Below are positions 43,801-55,222 of a stretch of 64,000 nucleotides of DNA, piece after piece (the stretch's first letter is position 1; every line of letters begins with the position of its first letter). This stretch comes from Colius striatus. Lineage: Eukaryota > Chordata > Aves > Coliiformes > Coliidae. The DNA is taken from contig NC_084759.1 of assembly GCF_028858725.1 (NCBI RefSeq), forward strand, positions 87,340,944 to 87,404,943, in the 5' to 3' direction. The notes under the pieces were generated by a model. That model ran no database searches, was not told where the DNA came from, and worked only from the letters and a program-made list of their open reading frames with translations. The position numbers and the translations under genes were made by a program.

Positions 43801-46800
43801 AAATGGTGCCTGTAGAGAGGAAAAATAGAAGGCTTGGTAGGATTTTGTTGTCTGAGATTCTGCTTTTTCACTCTTATCCCCAGGTAGGGAAGTCTCGGGT
43901 TTTTAGTGAGCTGAAAACGTGGTGAAGTGTTTTACAGCAGCTTTTTCCCAGCCCAGAGCTGAAACTCCCACCTCACCTCTGGATCTCTCTAGCTGCTGAA
44001 AACAGAATCTCAGATCCCACACAACCAAGAATTTCAGTAGTATGACATCTGGATCCAAAATTAACAATCACAGTGTTGCCCCTTCTCAAATTCTGAGACT
44101 GATCTCAAGCCAGCATACCTGTCACAATAGAGAGCCACCATCCAGAAGGCTGTTAAGCAATGCACTTAAAAGAACTGAGCAACTAAAGGGTGAGAGCTGG
44201 GAGGCAATGAGGGGCAGCTTTCTGAACCACCACCCAGCCATAAGTGACCAGGCTGCCCTTTCCAGTCCATTTCCAAACAAAGTCAACCCAGGAAATTAAT
44301 TAACATCTCTGTCACCGAGAGAGTAAACTCATCCTTTTGATATGCCCTTAAAGCCAACTGGAATCCGTCAGACAGACAAGTGCTTGGTCCCAAGTGCAAA
44401 GGAGCAAACTTCTGTGATTACTCCTTACCGGGTTAGATGCAAAGTCACACAGTTAATAGCTCAGCCAAGGGCTCAGCTGCAGAGCAATGTACTCCACACC
44501 TGGCCTTGGAGGTTCACATCAAACTTACTAGGTGGATTGCTTTTATTTCTCAGTGTACAGAAAATACTACCCTCGATGTTTTTGCTTACATGATTAAACC
44601 CTGCACACACTGCCACTATATGCTCCTATGGCAAATAAGTACAAGCTGCATCTGTAACTTGTGAATTAAACCCTGTCCTGCTCTGTGTCGCAGCTCTGCG
44701 CTCTCCTGCATGACTGAGTGGTGTATTTTGGGACTTGTGTTAAAGGCAGATCCCTTTTCTCAATGGAAAATTTTAAACTATTCCCACTAGTGACATCACG
44801 CCTTCTCCACTCCTACAGCCACAAAGGCATATATTGATAGGCATGACATTTTCCTTTAATGCTGTCATTGTTTCCAGCATTTTGTTTGGGTTGTTGTTGG
44901 AAGCCAGAAAAACAAGACAAAAGGCAAAGTATGTTAAGGAGGAGACCCAGCTTGCATGTCCTGAGAGAGAGTCTCAGGCTCCAGACAATTTTCATGGAAT
45001 TTGTTTTCGACAGGGCTTCTCCTTAGTGACTTAGGATGATGCTGTCATTCAAACCCCTGAAACAACCACCTCCTTATTGCACTTGCTGCAGTCCAATGCT
45101 TGGGTTTTGGTTCACCATCCAGGAATCTGGCATGGGGTTTTTTGAGCCTTTAAAAAAGATTTACGTCAGCTTCACAGAAGATCATACTGGAGTTCTTGAA
45201 GCCATGCCAAGTTTGCCTTGTGAGTTTCTCAGGACAAGGACACAGCATCCTCAAGGGATATTTGTGCATATGGTACAGGGCATCGTATGGAAGGGGAATG
45301 CTGCCCTTTGCACTGTGTACCTTTTGCAAAGTGATAGCAGAGGTTAGAGTGGACTTTAGTTTTGCTTCTTACAATATTGATCCAAGTTCCACGTTGCTGT
45401 CCTTTCAGAGAAATTGGGCAGGGGGCTGGATAATGAGTCTCCTAAATGTGTTAATCATCAGGAAGGAGAGGACTGATGAGCACAGCTGATAGAAGCGAGC
45501 TCTTGGGATACGTATGAGGATCCTTGTAAGCTGCAGCTCTTTCCACAGCAAGGTAAAACTCTTCCACACAGTAATAAACACTTCTGTAGATGAATCTTCT
45601 GGAGTTTTCTAATCATCCTACTCTCGTCCCTTCTTGCCTCTTCAGATTATTCTTTTTTTTTCTTTTTCTTCCTGAGAATTACCCACAACACTTCCAATAA
45701 GCTGCTGTCCTGAATCATGTGTTAGTTTATAGATAGATAAACTGACTGTTACATATTTCATTAGATATTCCTTAAGAGTTGCTTTGTGTCTAAGGGAGTT
45801 TGCAGACATCCATATAAGCCCCTCTTAAAAGTTAATTTGTTTGGCAGTCTGGACAAAACAATACTCCAAAGATTAATAAGCATGAAATGAATGGCTTGGT
45901 AAACCTGAGCTAAATGATCATTTGGAAAAGGGAGCAGCCACTACTCTATTACATACTGCTTCTGTTAAACCTGAACAAACCTGCTACCTAAGTGGGGAAG
46001 AGCCCAGAAGAGAGGTTGCTCTAGGTCTTGTCTCTCTGTCTTGTCTTGTCTCGCCTCTGGCCTTGGTCACACTAATGCTTGAACTGCTTGGCAGACTTTT
46101 GTAAGCTCTGCTGGCCTCTGCATGGAGAGGAACCCTGATGTTTTGTTTTGGGTTTTGGTTTGATTTTTTTTCACAAACCAAGACTCAGGTAGTTGAGATG
46201 TGACAAGAAAGCACCATGAGGGCTTCTCAGCACAACCTCTGGTTGTGGAAATGAGACTGCAGAACATGACTCTGCTTGCCCAGGCTTGCCAGAAATCAAG
46301 TGCCACTTGGGGTTCCAGGAAGACCACCAAAAGTCTTTCTGGGGCTTTGCTTTGTCCTTTGCTTTAAATGGGGATGGGGGAGGGTTGGCTGGCGATTGGT
46401 TGGTTTTTTTCTTTTCCTTTTTACAAAATGCATTTGATGAGTGCCTACTGCAGAGAAATCACCTGTTGGTGCTGAGAACAGTGAGGAAGCAGAAACTCCT
46501 CCTGACAGTGGCCAAAATCTCCCCCTCAGACAGCAACAGGGAGGTGGGCAGGCACAGGCAGAAGTTCAGTGCTGCTCCCACTCATCCCCAGTGGCTCTCT
46601 GCTTGAGGTGTGGCTGGCCATGTGGGGCAGCAGGGAAGGTACCAGGGTTGGGGAGACAAAGGATGAAGGCTGGGATATGCATCTCTTATTGCAGGCTGTG
46701 GTCAAAGCTCACCCTCTGCTCTTAGAGTCCCTCAACCCCTTGTCAGCTACTGGCACTGAGAAACTTGCTCAGCCTTTTTTGTCTTGCACTGGTCATACCT

Positions 46801-48339
46801 GGTTGACAGATTTTCAAGTAGCAAAATTCTGCCTGCTGCCCACACTCCTACAGAGACCAGAGTGGTGACGGCTGTGTGTGTGCCCCGATGACATGATATC
46901 ATACTTCCACAGAAATTGTATTTATCATTTTTATGGCTTTTCCCTCCCCTACCAGACTGACACGGAAGTTGAATCAAGCTTGTGGTTACGTTGAGTCCCC
47001 TGTGCTTTAAATGGACCATTTTCTCGGTCTGAGATACTGCTGCAGAGGACATTTGTTCCATTTTGTCTACCACCAACACCGAAGAGGATCGTTTAGTCTG
47101 TTACATATATGTATCACATGCTCTGGGTGCAGCAGATATCAGCATGGGGCTGAAGTCAGGGGAAAGTAGTATGCCAGAAAATGGGAGAGAGGGCTAGGGG
47201 CATATGGCTAGCATGGGAGGGGGGATATGAGAGAAAGACCTGGCAGCAAAGTAAGTTGAGGCCAGGCCAAGCCAGGGCCTTACTTAAAATGGCCTTTGTC
47301 ATCTGGCAGCAGCAATTCTACATGACCTTTTTAGTTTACTTCTACCATTGAATTACTTTAAGCAAACAGAAGTGAACCAGAATGACCTTGCCTTTTGCCT
47401 CAGTTTTGGCTTAGGGAACTTGCCCGTCTCTGGCAAGTCTCCAGAAAGACAGCTTGTGTGCTTGTGTCTGTGCCTGCACGTGTGCTCTGGTGGATACTAT
47501 TCCTTACTAAGCCCTGGAGAGATTTGTGGATGTTTTAACCTTAAATCCTGGCTCTGTACAAGCCAGTTGTGCATTGTCAGCTGTGTGGTGTCCCTTTGCA
47601 TAGCAGGTTTTCTTAACTGAGGTTGCATGGGACAGGGTTAGGGTGAATGGCCAGGGAAGGTGGCTAGGGCTCTCCTCTTGCCCTGCTACTGTGTAGCAGG
47701 TTAGAGGAGCACATCAAACAATCTTAAGCATTAAAAAACCAGCTTGTTGGGGAGGAGCTGTATGGCTGCCCAGGATACCTGTTCTATCTCCTGTCCCAGA
47801 GTGTTTGACCCCAGCAAGGGGCTTCAGGGTTTGCCAATCCAAAGTCACAGTTCAGGTCTGCATCTCCAAGACCTGAGAGCTGCACCTTCACTGAGACCAG
47901 AGGGTTTGGGATCTTGGCCAAGAGGAACCTGATAATAACCCTAAAAGAGCTGATGCAGCAATTTCTGATAAAATTGCAGGTCCCATGTGAAAAACTACTT
48001 GAGAGTTCAGGATCCTGCTTGTCAAGCTGGCTGATGCTAGGCAGTCCCGGGTGACTCCGGGTAGAGCCTGGAGCATCTCCCTTGTGCCCACCTTTTCCCA
48101 GGCTACAAGTACTGGGAGAGACCCTCTTGACATCCCTGATACCAGCCAGCAGCCAGAGGGGACCAACCAAGCATCCTTGGAGCCTCAGGGATTTAAATGA
48201 AACATGTCTAGACCTCTGAATTGACAGCTCTCTTCTCCTTCTGGCTCCTTTCATCTCGAGGAAAGGAAACCAATTTCCTTTGCAAAGTAATTTGAGCTCC
48301 AGGAGTTAAAAGTGCTATTTAAAGAGCCAGGCAATGTTG
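40886..48339. other. Intergenic sequence, no gene seen
   Basis: About 7.5 kb without a recognised gene, RNA or transposon. Frames of up to 156 codons (47784-48254, minus strand) have no known domain. A TCTTG-like short repeat lies near 46028-46052 and a single GGGTTAGGGT at 47635-47644. Confidence 0.5.
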
Positions 48340-48630
48340 TTGCACAAGGAGCTTACTGGCTGGAGAAAGCTCTCTGCTTCATCGTGTAAAATCTAGGCTA
48401 ATAATGGTTTTCTGCCTCACACGAGCTGGTGAGAATTAATTAATTTTAAAAGCAGTTTGAAAAGCAGACACAACATAGGTGCTAGATTTCATTTCTTAAC
48501 ATTCCGCATTCAAAACACAGGACTAATTACTTATGTGCATGGCAAAGGGTGCATTTTCTATGCTAATAATTCAATCTTTATGGTTTAGGTAGTACTTACA
48601 TTTATCTGTACCTCAAAAAAAAAAAAAAGT
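48340..48630. promoter_or_regulatory. Candidate conserved non-coding element
   Basis: Dense AT-rich motifs: GGCTAATAATGG, GAGAATTAATTAATTTTAAA, GGACTAATTACTTATGTGCA and TATGCTAATAATTCAATC. They end in a 14-base A run (48615-48628). The texture is typical of homeodomain/POU enhancers. Conservation could not be checked. Confidence 0.3.
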
Positions 48631-49234
48631 TTTGCAGGAGATAAAAATTGTGTGCAGGGCTCTCTTAAGTGTGATGTTTATTATGCTGTTTCAAACTGAT
48701 TTCATGCTGAGCTTGTCAAGACCAAACATCTGGCTTTTGCTGTAGCACGCGATGCCTCCTGAATTGCCAACTCCCCACTAGGAGGAAGAGACTTGGGAGA
48801 AGCGTGTGGAAAGGAACCAGGTTTGTTCCCTGCAGTCTTGTCATCGGCAACAAGAAGATAGAAGAGGTTTGTGCTTGCTGTGGAGGGGGTTGTGGAGCCC
48901 ATGTAGAGGTCTTCCGGATGCATTGATAAGGATGCAGGGACACATGCTCACCGGAGGGTTTTAGGCAAGCATGACAGGGCCTTTGCTGATGCTTTATCCC
49001 CCCTGCAGTTAGACCCTATTTCCAGAGCTCTAACGAGTGATTAGTTTACACACAAAATAGTGAGATCTTGCAAACGTTTTTGGCCATTTTCCAATGGAGG
49101 CAGAACACAGGTTTGGGTTTAGACGGGCTTAATTATTTCTCTGTGTATATGTATGCTAATGGTTTAGGTGGGCTGTCCCAGCTGTATATGCTGTGAGTTA
49201 GCAATTATCTCTTCCTATGTGCCTGTATGCTAAT
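48559..49234 (+). promoter_or_regulatory. Cluster of three TATGCTAAT (POU octamer-like) motifs
   Basis: TATGCTAAT occurs exactly at 48559-48567, 49152-49160 and 49226-49234. ATGCTAAT is a one-base variant of the POU octamer ATGCAAAT. The latter two lie in related sequence contexts (AATTATTTCTCTGTGTATAT and AATTATCTCTTCCTATGTGC), suggesting an old local duplication of about 75 bp. Confidence 0.4.
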
Positions 49235-52200
49235 TAATGTAGAGGATCTTGGCTCTGAGCAGAACCCCTGGATGGATGTCCTGGTAGTGAATATGTTCCA
49301 TGTTCTACTCTAGAGAAAAAAAACAAAGCAAACCTCTAACAAACTTTAAAAAAAAAAAAAAGGAAATAAAAATCCTTTGGAGTTTTTTCTCCTTGGCAAG
49401 TCTGATAAAGATTGAGAGGGATCAAAATACCCCTGAAAATTCTAGCTATGGAGAAGCTTCAGCTATAAGGAGATATAGGTACACACCCTCAAGTATGTAG
49501 GAAATGTGAAAGAGGTTCTCTGCTCCAACTTATCTAGGAGTTACAGTAAACTCTGAGACATCCTGGTGCTTCAGCCACATGCACAATAAGGATTTCAACC
49601 AAAGACGATGGAAATGGATGGAAAGAATCTCATTTGCTACCTTGGACTTTGAAAGGTCTTGATTTGGAGATCAGTGAGACAGTCATCAGGCTTATGGATG
49701 CTAAAATTTAAATGCATTGAAAGTCAAATGGCCTCAGTTTGGGTGATTTTTTTTTTTTTTAAGATAAATAGGTCAGAATGAAGAAAACTTGGTAAAAGCC
49801 AAAGTTCAGAGTTGGTCGTTGCTACTGAGCAAAAGAGAACTCTGAAAGGCGATTCAAAATTATAACCAGAAATTGGAGAGGTGCCCATTGTGATAGTCTG
49901 AGCTCAGAGGAGATGTAGATAAAAAAGGAAAGTTAATTTTTAACTTTAACTAAGATTTTTGCACGTTAGAAGTTGTGGTGTAATTCCCTGTGGTGCAGCA
50001 TAATGAGAAGCAGAAATATGTTTAATGATTTCACATTTGTCTCAAAATGTGTGAATCTGAGACTGTTTGTCCCTGGATTTATGTCTGTCTCATCCATGCT
50101 TGCCATTGCTTTTCTAAAATTTACTGTCTGCCTCCAGATAAATTCATATTAATACTGGCTTTCCTTTAGCTACCCACACTCTAAGGGGGAGGTAAACAGC
50201 AGGCAGATTCTCTCCATCTGGATGGAAGTGCCCATATGCCAATGATATCCATTTCACCTCTGCCCCTCTAGTTGATGTCTCCCATGGGCTCAGGGGGACT
50301 ATCGCTGCCCGGTGACCCTGTGAGCACCTCTATCAGTTCCTCAGTGCCTGTGTTGCAGTGGTGAATTTCCTTCCAAGGGACACATTAGACTCTTCTGTCT
50401 TTTGGGATGATATGCATTTTCTTCCTTGAAATTACATTTTCCTTTTAAGCCAGACTCATGATTTTTGAGACTTCGTTTCAGCTATGTACACATATTGCAA
50501 GCTGGAAAAGAAACCTTTAAAAGGTTTGAAGCTGCCACTGACTGTAAGGTAACAAGAGCTGACAGTGAGCTTGGGCACGCACAGAGCTGTAAATCACTTA
50601 AATGTATTGCACATAATTTCCTGGTGCCTGGTCTCCTTGGGAGCAGTGCCCTGCTGGGACGAATGTCATCATAGCATGCAAGCTCCCAGGTTTGATGCTT
50701 CCTTTTGTTTGTCAGGGAAACAAGGACGCTTGCCACCTGACTGCATTGTATTCTTTCCCTCTTGCAGCCCCAGGGATCTTGTACTTCCTCCATCCCACAA
50801 AATGCCCAGTAGTCTATTATGGGTGTGCAGGGCAGGTGGTCCCTCCTCAAGTGCTGCTTCTGAAATGGGCAGACCTGTGGGGAAAGGGTCTCTGAGTGAC
50901 TAAGGGCACTGTGTTTCCATGTGTCCCCTGGCAACTTGAAATGAAGCCACTCAGGCAGGAGAGAAAAAGCTGTTTACTTCAGTATAGTTTCAGAGAATCT
51001 CAAAGCAGTCATTTTTTGAGGTTCTCTCTCAGTGCAACTCCTGCTAAACCACCGAAGTACCAGCAGCCAGCTGTAGCAATCGGCAGCAACAGTGGCTGTC
51101 ACTGGAGCAGCAGCCATTACCACTTCTGGTAGTGTTGGACTTGGCATGGTGTGGTGACACCACTCCCTTTGCATTGCAGGCACTTACGCTCCCCTGCTTT
51201 TCTGTAGATCCAGTCCCATCTGGCCCCAAGAGCTGCCAACAGATCTAGATACCTTTGTGAACACAGGTTTTGCTTTTTTATTTTTTTCTTTTTAAACCCG
51301 GGCATGTTGTACAATTACAATGTGTATTTCTTTCTACCCTCGCTACTTCCTCTTGGAATGATGCAAGCTGCTTAAATCTCTCTGGCATTTTCATGGAAGG
51401 GTGGATTCTGCAGGGTGTGGGTGTGTATGTGGCAGCTATATAATTTCCTACCATTGATTTCCCCTGGGGAAAGGGAGACCAAACACTGGCACCATTTGCA
51501 CTTCTCTGGTGGCTCAAGAACTCGACACCGTGAACGTCAGCCCAAGTGGGATCCAGCGCCCTAAAGGTTGGGCCTGGGGATCTCAAAAGGGGGTTGGTTT
51601 GGCTGCAGCCTCTTGATCTAAAGAGCCTGGACTGCTTGACAGAGATTGCGACAGATTTTTGTCTTTCTGGAGTAGGGCATGGGAACAGATGGGGCACGTG
51701 AGCCCACAGATGAAAGAAACACCTATCTTGGGTCAGCACTTGCTCTTTGTATCTGTACCAAACCCCCGATTCTTCCACAAACACTCATTTCACAAAACAT
51801 TGTAAACATTGCATTAGGAAACACTGGGGAAAAAAAACAAACAAACCTACAACCCTAACCCAAAACAAACACAAAACCAATCTGAATGTAGATTTTGCAT
51901 GTGCTGTGGTGTGACCTGGTCAGCACTGGGTGAGGTGAAGAGGTGAGGTGCTGCTCGGGGGCAAGAGGTGAGGGTGGGCAGGCCTCATTGCCTCCTCAGA
52001 GGTGAAGTTGCATCAGCCTCTGTACTGGCAACCCTCCACCTGCCTCCACATGGACAAAATTGTCCATTCCTGCCTGCTAGCTGCTTTCCCCACTCCGATC
52101 CCAAGATGTATGCTACTGAAGGCAAAAACCTAATGAAAAATAAGCCTATCAGACTCCAAATAAAATCACAGCTCTTCTGGAGATGATGTTGCTGAGGAAA

Positions 52201-53529
52201 TAGAAGTGTAGCTTGCTCATGCTAAGTCTCTGAAAAAAAATTACCTGTGAGGAGAAAAGCTTCCAAATTTGGTGTCTTAAAGGTAGGCTCCAAATCTCCT
52301 TCCCAGTTCACAGCCCAGGACAGCTGGACCTGACATAGCTGCAGCATGGCTGGGCAAAGGGGACAAGACATAGATGCCTGGTGCATGCTCTGCATGATTT
52401 AGGGAGCTCCCTTGGTGCTGAGCCCAACCCCATCAAGTCCTTGAGGTTCCCATCACCTTTGTCCAGGCTTTTGGGAGCTCTGCTTTGTTGGAAACAGAGT
52501 TTTCGGAATGGAGCAGAGAAGGGATGGTTTGCAGCACGTCCCTCTGAGCCTCATAGCCTTGGGTGCTTTGGATGCAAATTCTTCAGTCCTTGGTGGGCTC
52601 TTTCACATCTACCCTACCTCTCTCTCCTCTTGTGTTTGGGTAGATCAAAATAAGGCGGTTGCCAGTGTTGGATTTGTCACCTTTCCAAAGTGCCTGTGCT
52701 GATGAGCCTGTACATATTTACATCTTTGGGGCATGCCAGTGGATTTGCAGCATAATCAATGCAGAATGATGGGTAGCGCTGGGATCTGTTCACATGCACA
52801 ACATATTTCAGCCTATATCCTTCTTGCTCTACTCTTTTCTTCTTCCCCTGGAAATTCAACTCCCAACTTGAACATTTATCGTAATGTTATGCAGGAGAAA
52901 TAAACACAACTAAATTATATTTTTGAGGGGGGAGGGGGGAAAAAGAAAGAAAAGAACATCTTATTTAAGAACATCCTATTTTAGAGAAGCAGTTTGGAAA
53001 ACTTCTGGTGGAGTTATGGCTTTCCTTGACAGCATGCAACTGGTCTGGACAACCAAGAGAGATCCTTTCTGTCTCCTTATTTCCAGGGCCAAATGCAGCA
53101 TTGCTGCTGGTCCCAGGACACTGCAGGTGAGTGTGCTGGAAAGCCACCTGATGTCTGAAGAGTGGGGTATTTTTTCAGATGTGAATCAGTTCTTTGTTTT
53201 CTCTCAGATCTCTTGCATGAATAAAGCAAGTCTCTCTCTCAGCATCCCTGGCTGAAAGGACTCGGAAGGGGAGGGGAGGGGACAGGGAAGGGTGAAGGGA
53301 GCAGAAAAGCCAGGTGTGGGACTGGGCTGAGGAGAAGATATTGACTTTCCTCCCTGCCTAATTCCTCTCCAGAAAGTTGCCTGGGATGTCCAAAGGTCCC
53401 TCCACGATTGCTGCTGCACCTCCTTCTGCTGACTGGCAAACCCTTTTCTGTATTTCTGCCAGGCCGTGTCTGGAGAGCAAGGGAGTGGCAGCATGTTTCT
53501 CACAAAGTCCTGATCTGTCAGAATGCTGG
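49235..53529. other. Intergenic sequence, no gene seen
   Basis: No recognised gene or transposon. A 168-codon minus-strand frame (51278-51784) and a 150-codon minus-strand frame (50482-50934) show no domain. Several A/T homopolymers are present (about 49350 and 49750). Confidence 0.45.
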
Positions 53530-54620
53530 AGAGAGAAGAGAAATTGCCACTTCTCGGGCCCTATTAATACTTTCCCCTCGGCGTGACTTTGGCTGCCTAT
53601 TTCTTCTAACTGGCACCTCCAGCTTTTATTTATATATCATGGTTATCTATAAAATATTTTTATATTCTAGGCTCAGCTGCATTTGTAGAGTAAATACCAC
53701 CCGAGAACACACACCACTTGCTGATGCATTGCACAATTCTTGCTACAAGCAATTTCAATTTGATCTTCTCTCAGCTGCGTGCTTTTAAAACACTTAGGTA
53801 AATTGTAGAAGGGAAAGTACTTTAGGCTACATGTACATGCGTGAAAAGAAGGATGCACTTCATAACACAATGCCTGATGTATCTCCATGAGGACCAGACC
53901 CCCAGCGCTCTGCAGAGGGTGCTGGCCCAGCAAGCTCCAAAACCTGTACTCCTCCATCACCAAGGCAGTGGGGTGCACAGGGACTGTCAGTGTGCTGTGA
54001 GGAAGCACTGTGGTTTAGGGGGCAGCAGGGGTGCTGCCAGCAGCTGGATACAGCTTGGCATCGTCACCATCCTCCAAGCATGTGGGGCAGAGGGATAGGC
54101 ACGGTAGGCTGGGAACAAAGGTACATGAGGAAACGAGCTGTGGCCTGTAAGCACTTGATTGTCTATAAAGGTCAATGAAGGCAACGGCAGGGCTGATCTG
54201 ACCCATTCAATCTCATCATGTGCTGCAGCCAAAGCTGCCACACTGGAGTGCAGACCTCCCTAATTCCTGCTGTCTCTTGCACGACTGTGAGGAGTCTTTG
54301 TAAGGCTGGGGAGGATAGCTCTTTGGCTGTATCAGGCTGACTATCTAGGAATTATCATCTCTGCTTCTGCAGAATGTATTTTTTACTGCAGCCAGCTTTA
54401 CCAAGCTAATTTCAGGTCTGTCAGGCCGCTTTCTCACATTTGGCCCCCGAGGTGCCTGTTGCAGGGAAGGGTCCTCACCTACCTGTCATCCAGCACAGTC
54501 CCCTTGTTGTTTGCTATTAGAGATAATAGAGATGGACACTGAATCCCAGCCCACCTAGACCCAGCTCTATTTATGTCTTTAATGGTTAATCATTACCATT
54601 CAAATGCATCCTCCTGATAT
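53530..54620. other. Intergenic sequence with scattered enhancer-like blocks
   Basis: No gene recognised. Two AT-rich blocks stand out: 53570-53690 (CTATTAATACTTTCCCC, TTTATTTATATATCATGG) and 54540-54620, which contains AATGGTTAATCATTACCATT (54581-54600), a quasi-palindrome with 6-bp arms AATGGT/ACCATT. Confidence 0.3.
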
Positions 54621-55046
54621 AGATTTATCCCTTCTGAAAAGAAATTTATCCTTCTGAGACTAATGGAAAAAAAGAAGAAAAACATAGAGGAAACTGAGCA
54701 TCTCTCATGCTTGCATGCAGTATATCTGTACTATCAGAACAAAAGTATTTCTGAAGGTTCCAAGTCCATACATCAAGAGGAGGCTGGGCCGAGTGTATTA
54801 GCCACTTGAAGCAACTTTCCAGAGTGCAAGTCCTTGGGCAGGATAACAGGGAAAGCAACACGTGCTCCCTTTAAGGCTCAGAGATGCTGGGCAGATTGGG
54901 ACCACAGATCTGCTGGAGGTAAGGTGGGGTGAGACTTGAGTCTCATTAGACTGGTCTTACTTTTATTCAGCTCATAAACTCAGAGAGGGCAGAACTCTGT
55001 GCAGCAGTCATCAGTGTCCAGCATAGGGCCAGACTGAACATAAGGA
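54621..55046. other. Intergenic sequence, no gene seen
   Basis: No gene or repeat recognised up to the edge of the next CR1 fragment. Confidence 0.5.
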
Positions 55047-55222
55047 GGAGTGGTAGATATCCCACCCCTGAAACATTCAAGGCCAGGTTGGACAGGGCTC
55101 TGAGCAACTCCATCTATTTAAAGATGTCTCTTCTCATTGCAGGGAGGAAGAATTAGATAATCTTTAAGGTCTGTCCCAATCCAAACATTTCTATGATTCT
55201 ACGCTTCTACGGTTCCATGATA
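55047..55222 (+). mobile_element. Diverged CR1 LINE 3' end
   Basis: GAGTGGTAGATATCCCACCC, then TTCAAGGCCAGGTTGGACAG, then GGGCTCTGAGCAACTCCATC, then TTTAAGGTCTGTCCCAATCC and a mutated terminal repeat TTTCTATGATTCTACGCTTC. This is a plus-strand CR1 of the 'GGCCAGGTTGGA' type, a third tail subfamily in the window. The worn terminal repeats suggest an old copy. Confidence 0.88.

Noticed and set aside
47635-47644. GGGTTAGGGT, possible interstitial telomere repeat (also CCCTAACCC at 51853-51861)
   Set aside because: Fewer than two repeat units each, which is expected by chance.
47784-48254. 156-codon minus-strand frame
   Set aside because: The Ser/Arg/Leu-rich product matches no family I know and no regulatory context supports it.
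51278-51784. 168-codon minus-strand frame
   Set aside because: No domain, no promoter, and the surrounding sequence is ordinary intergenic DNA. Its length is within chance for a window of this size.
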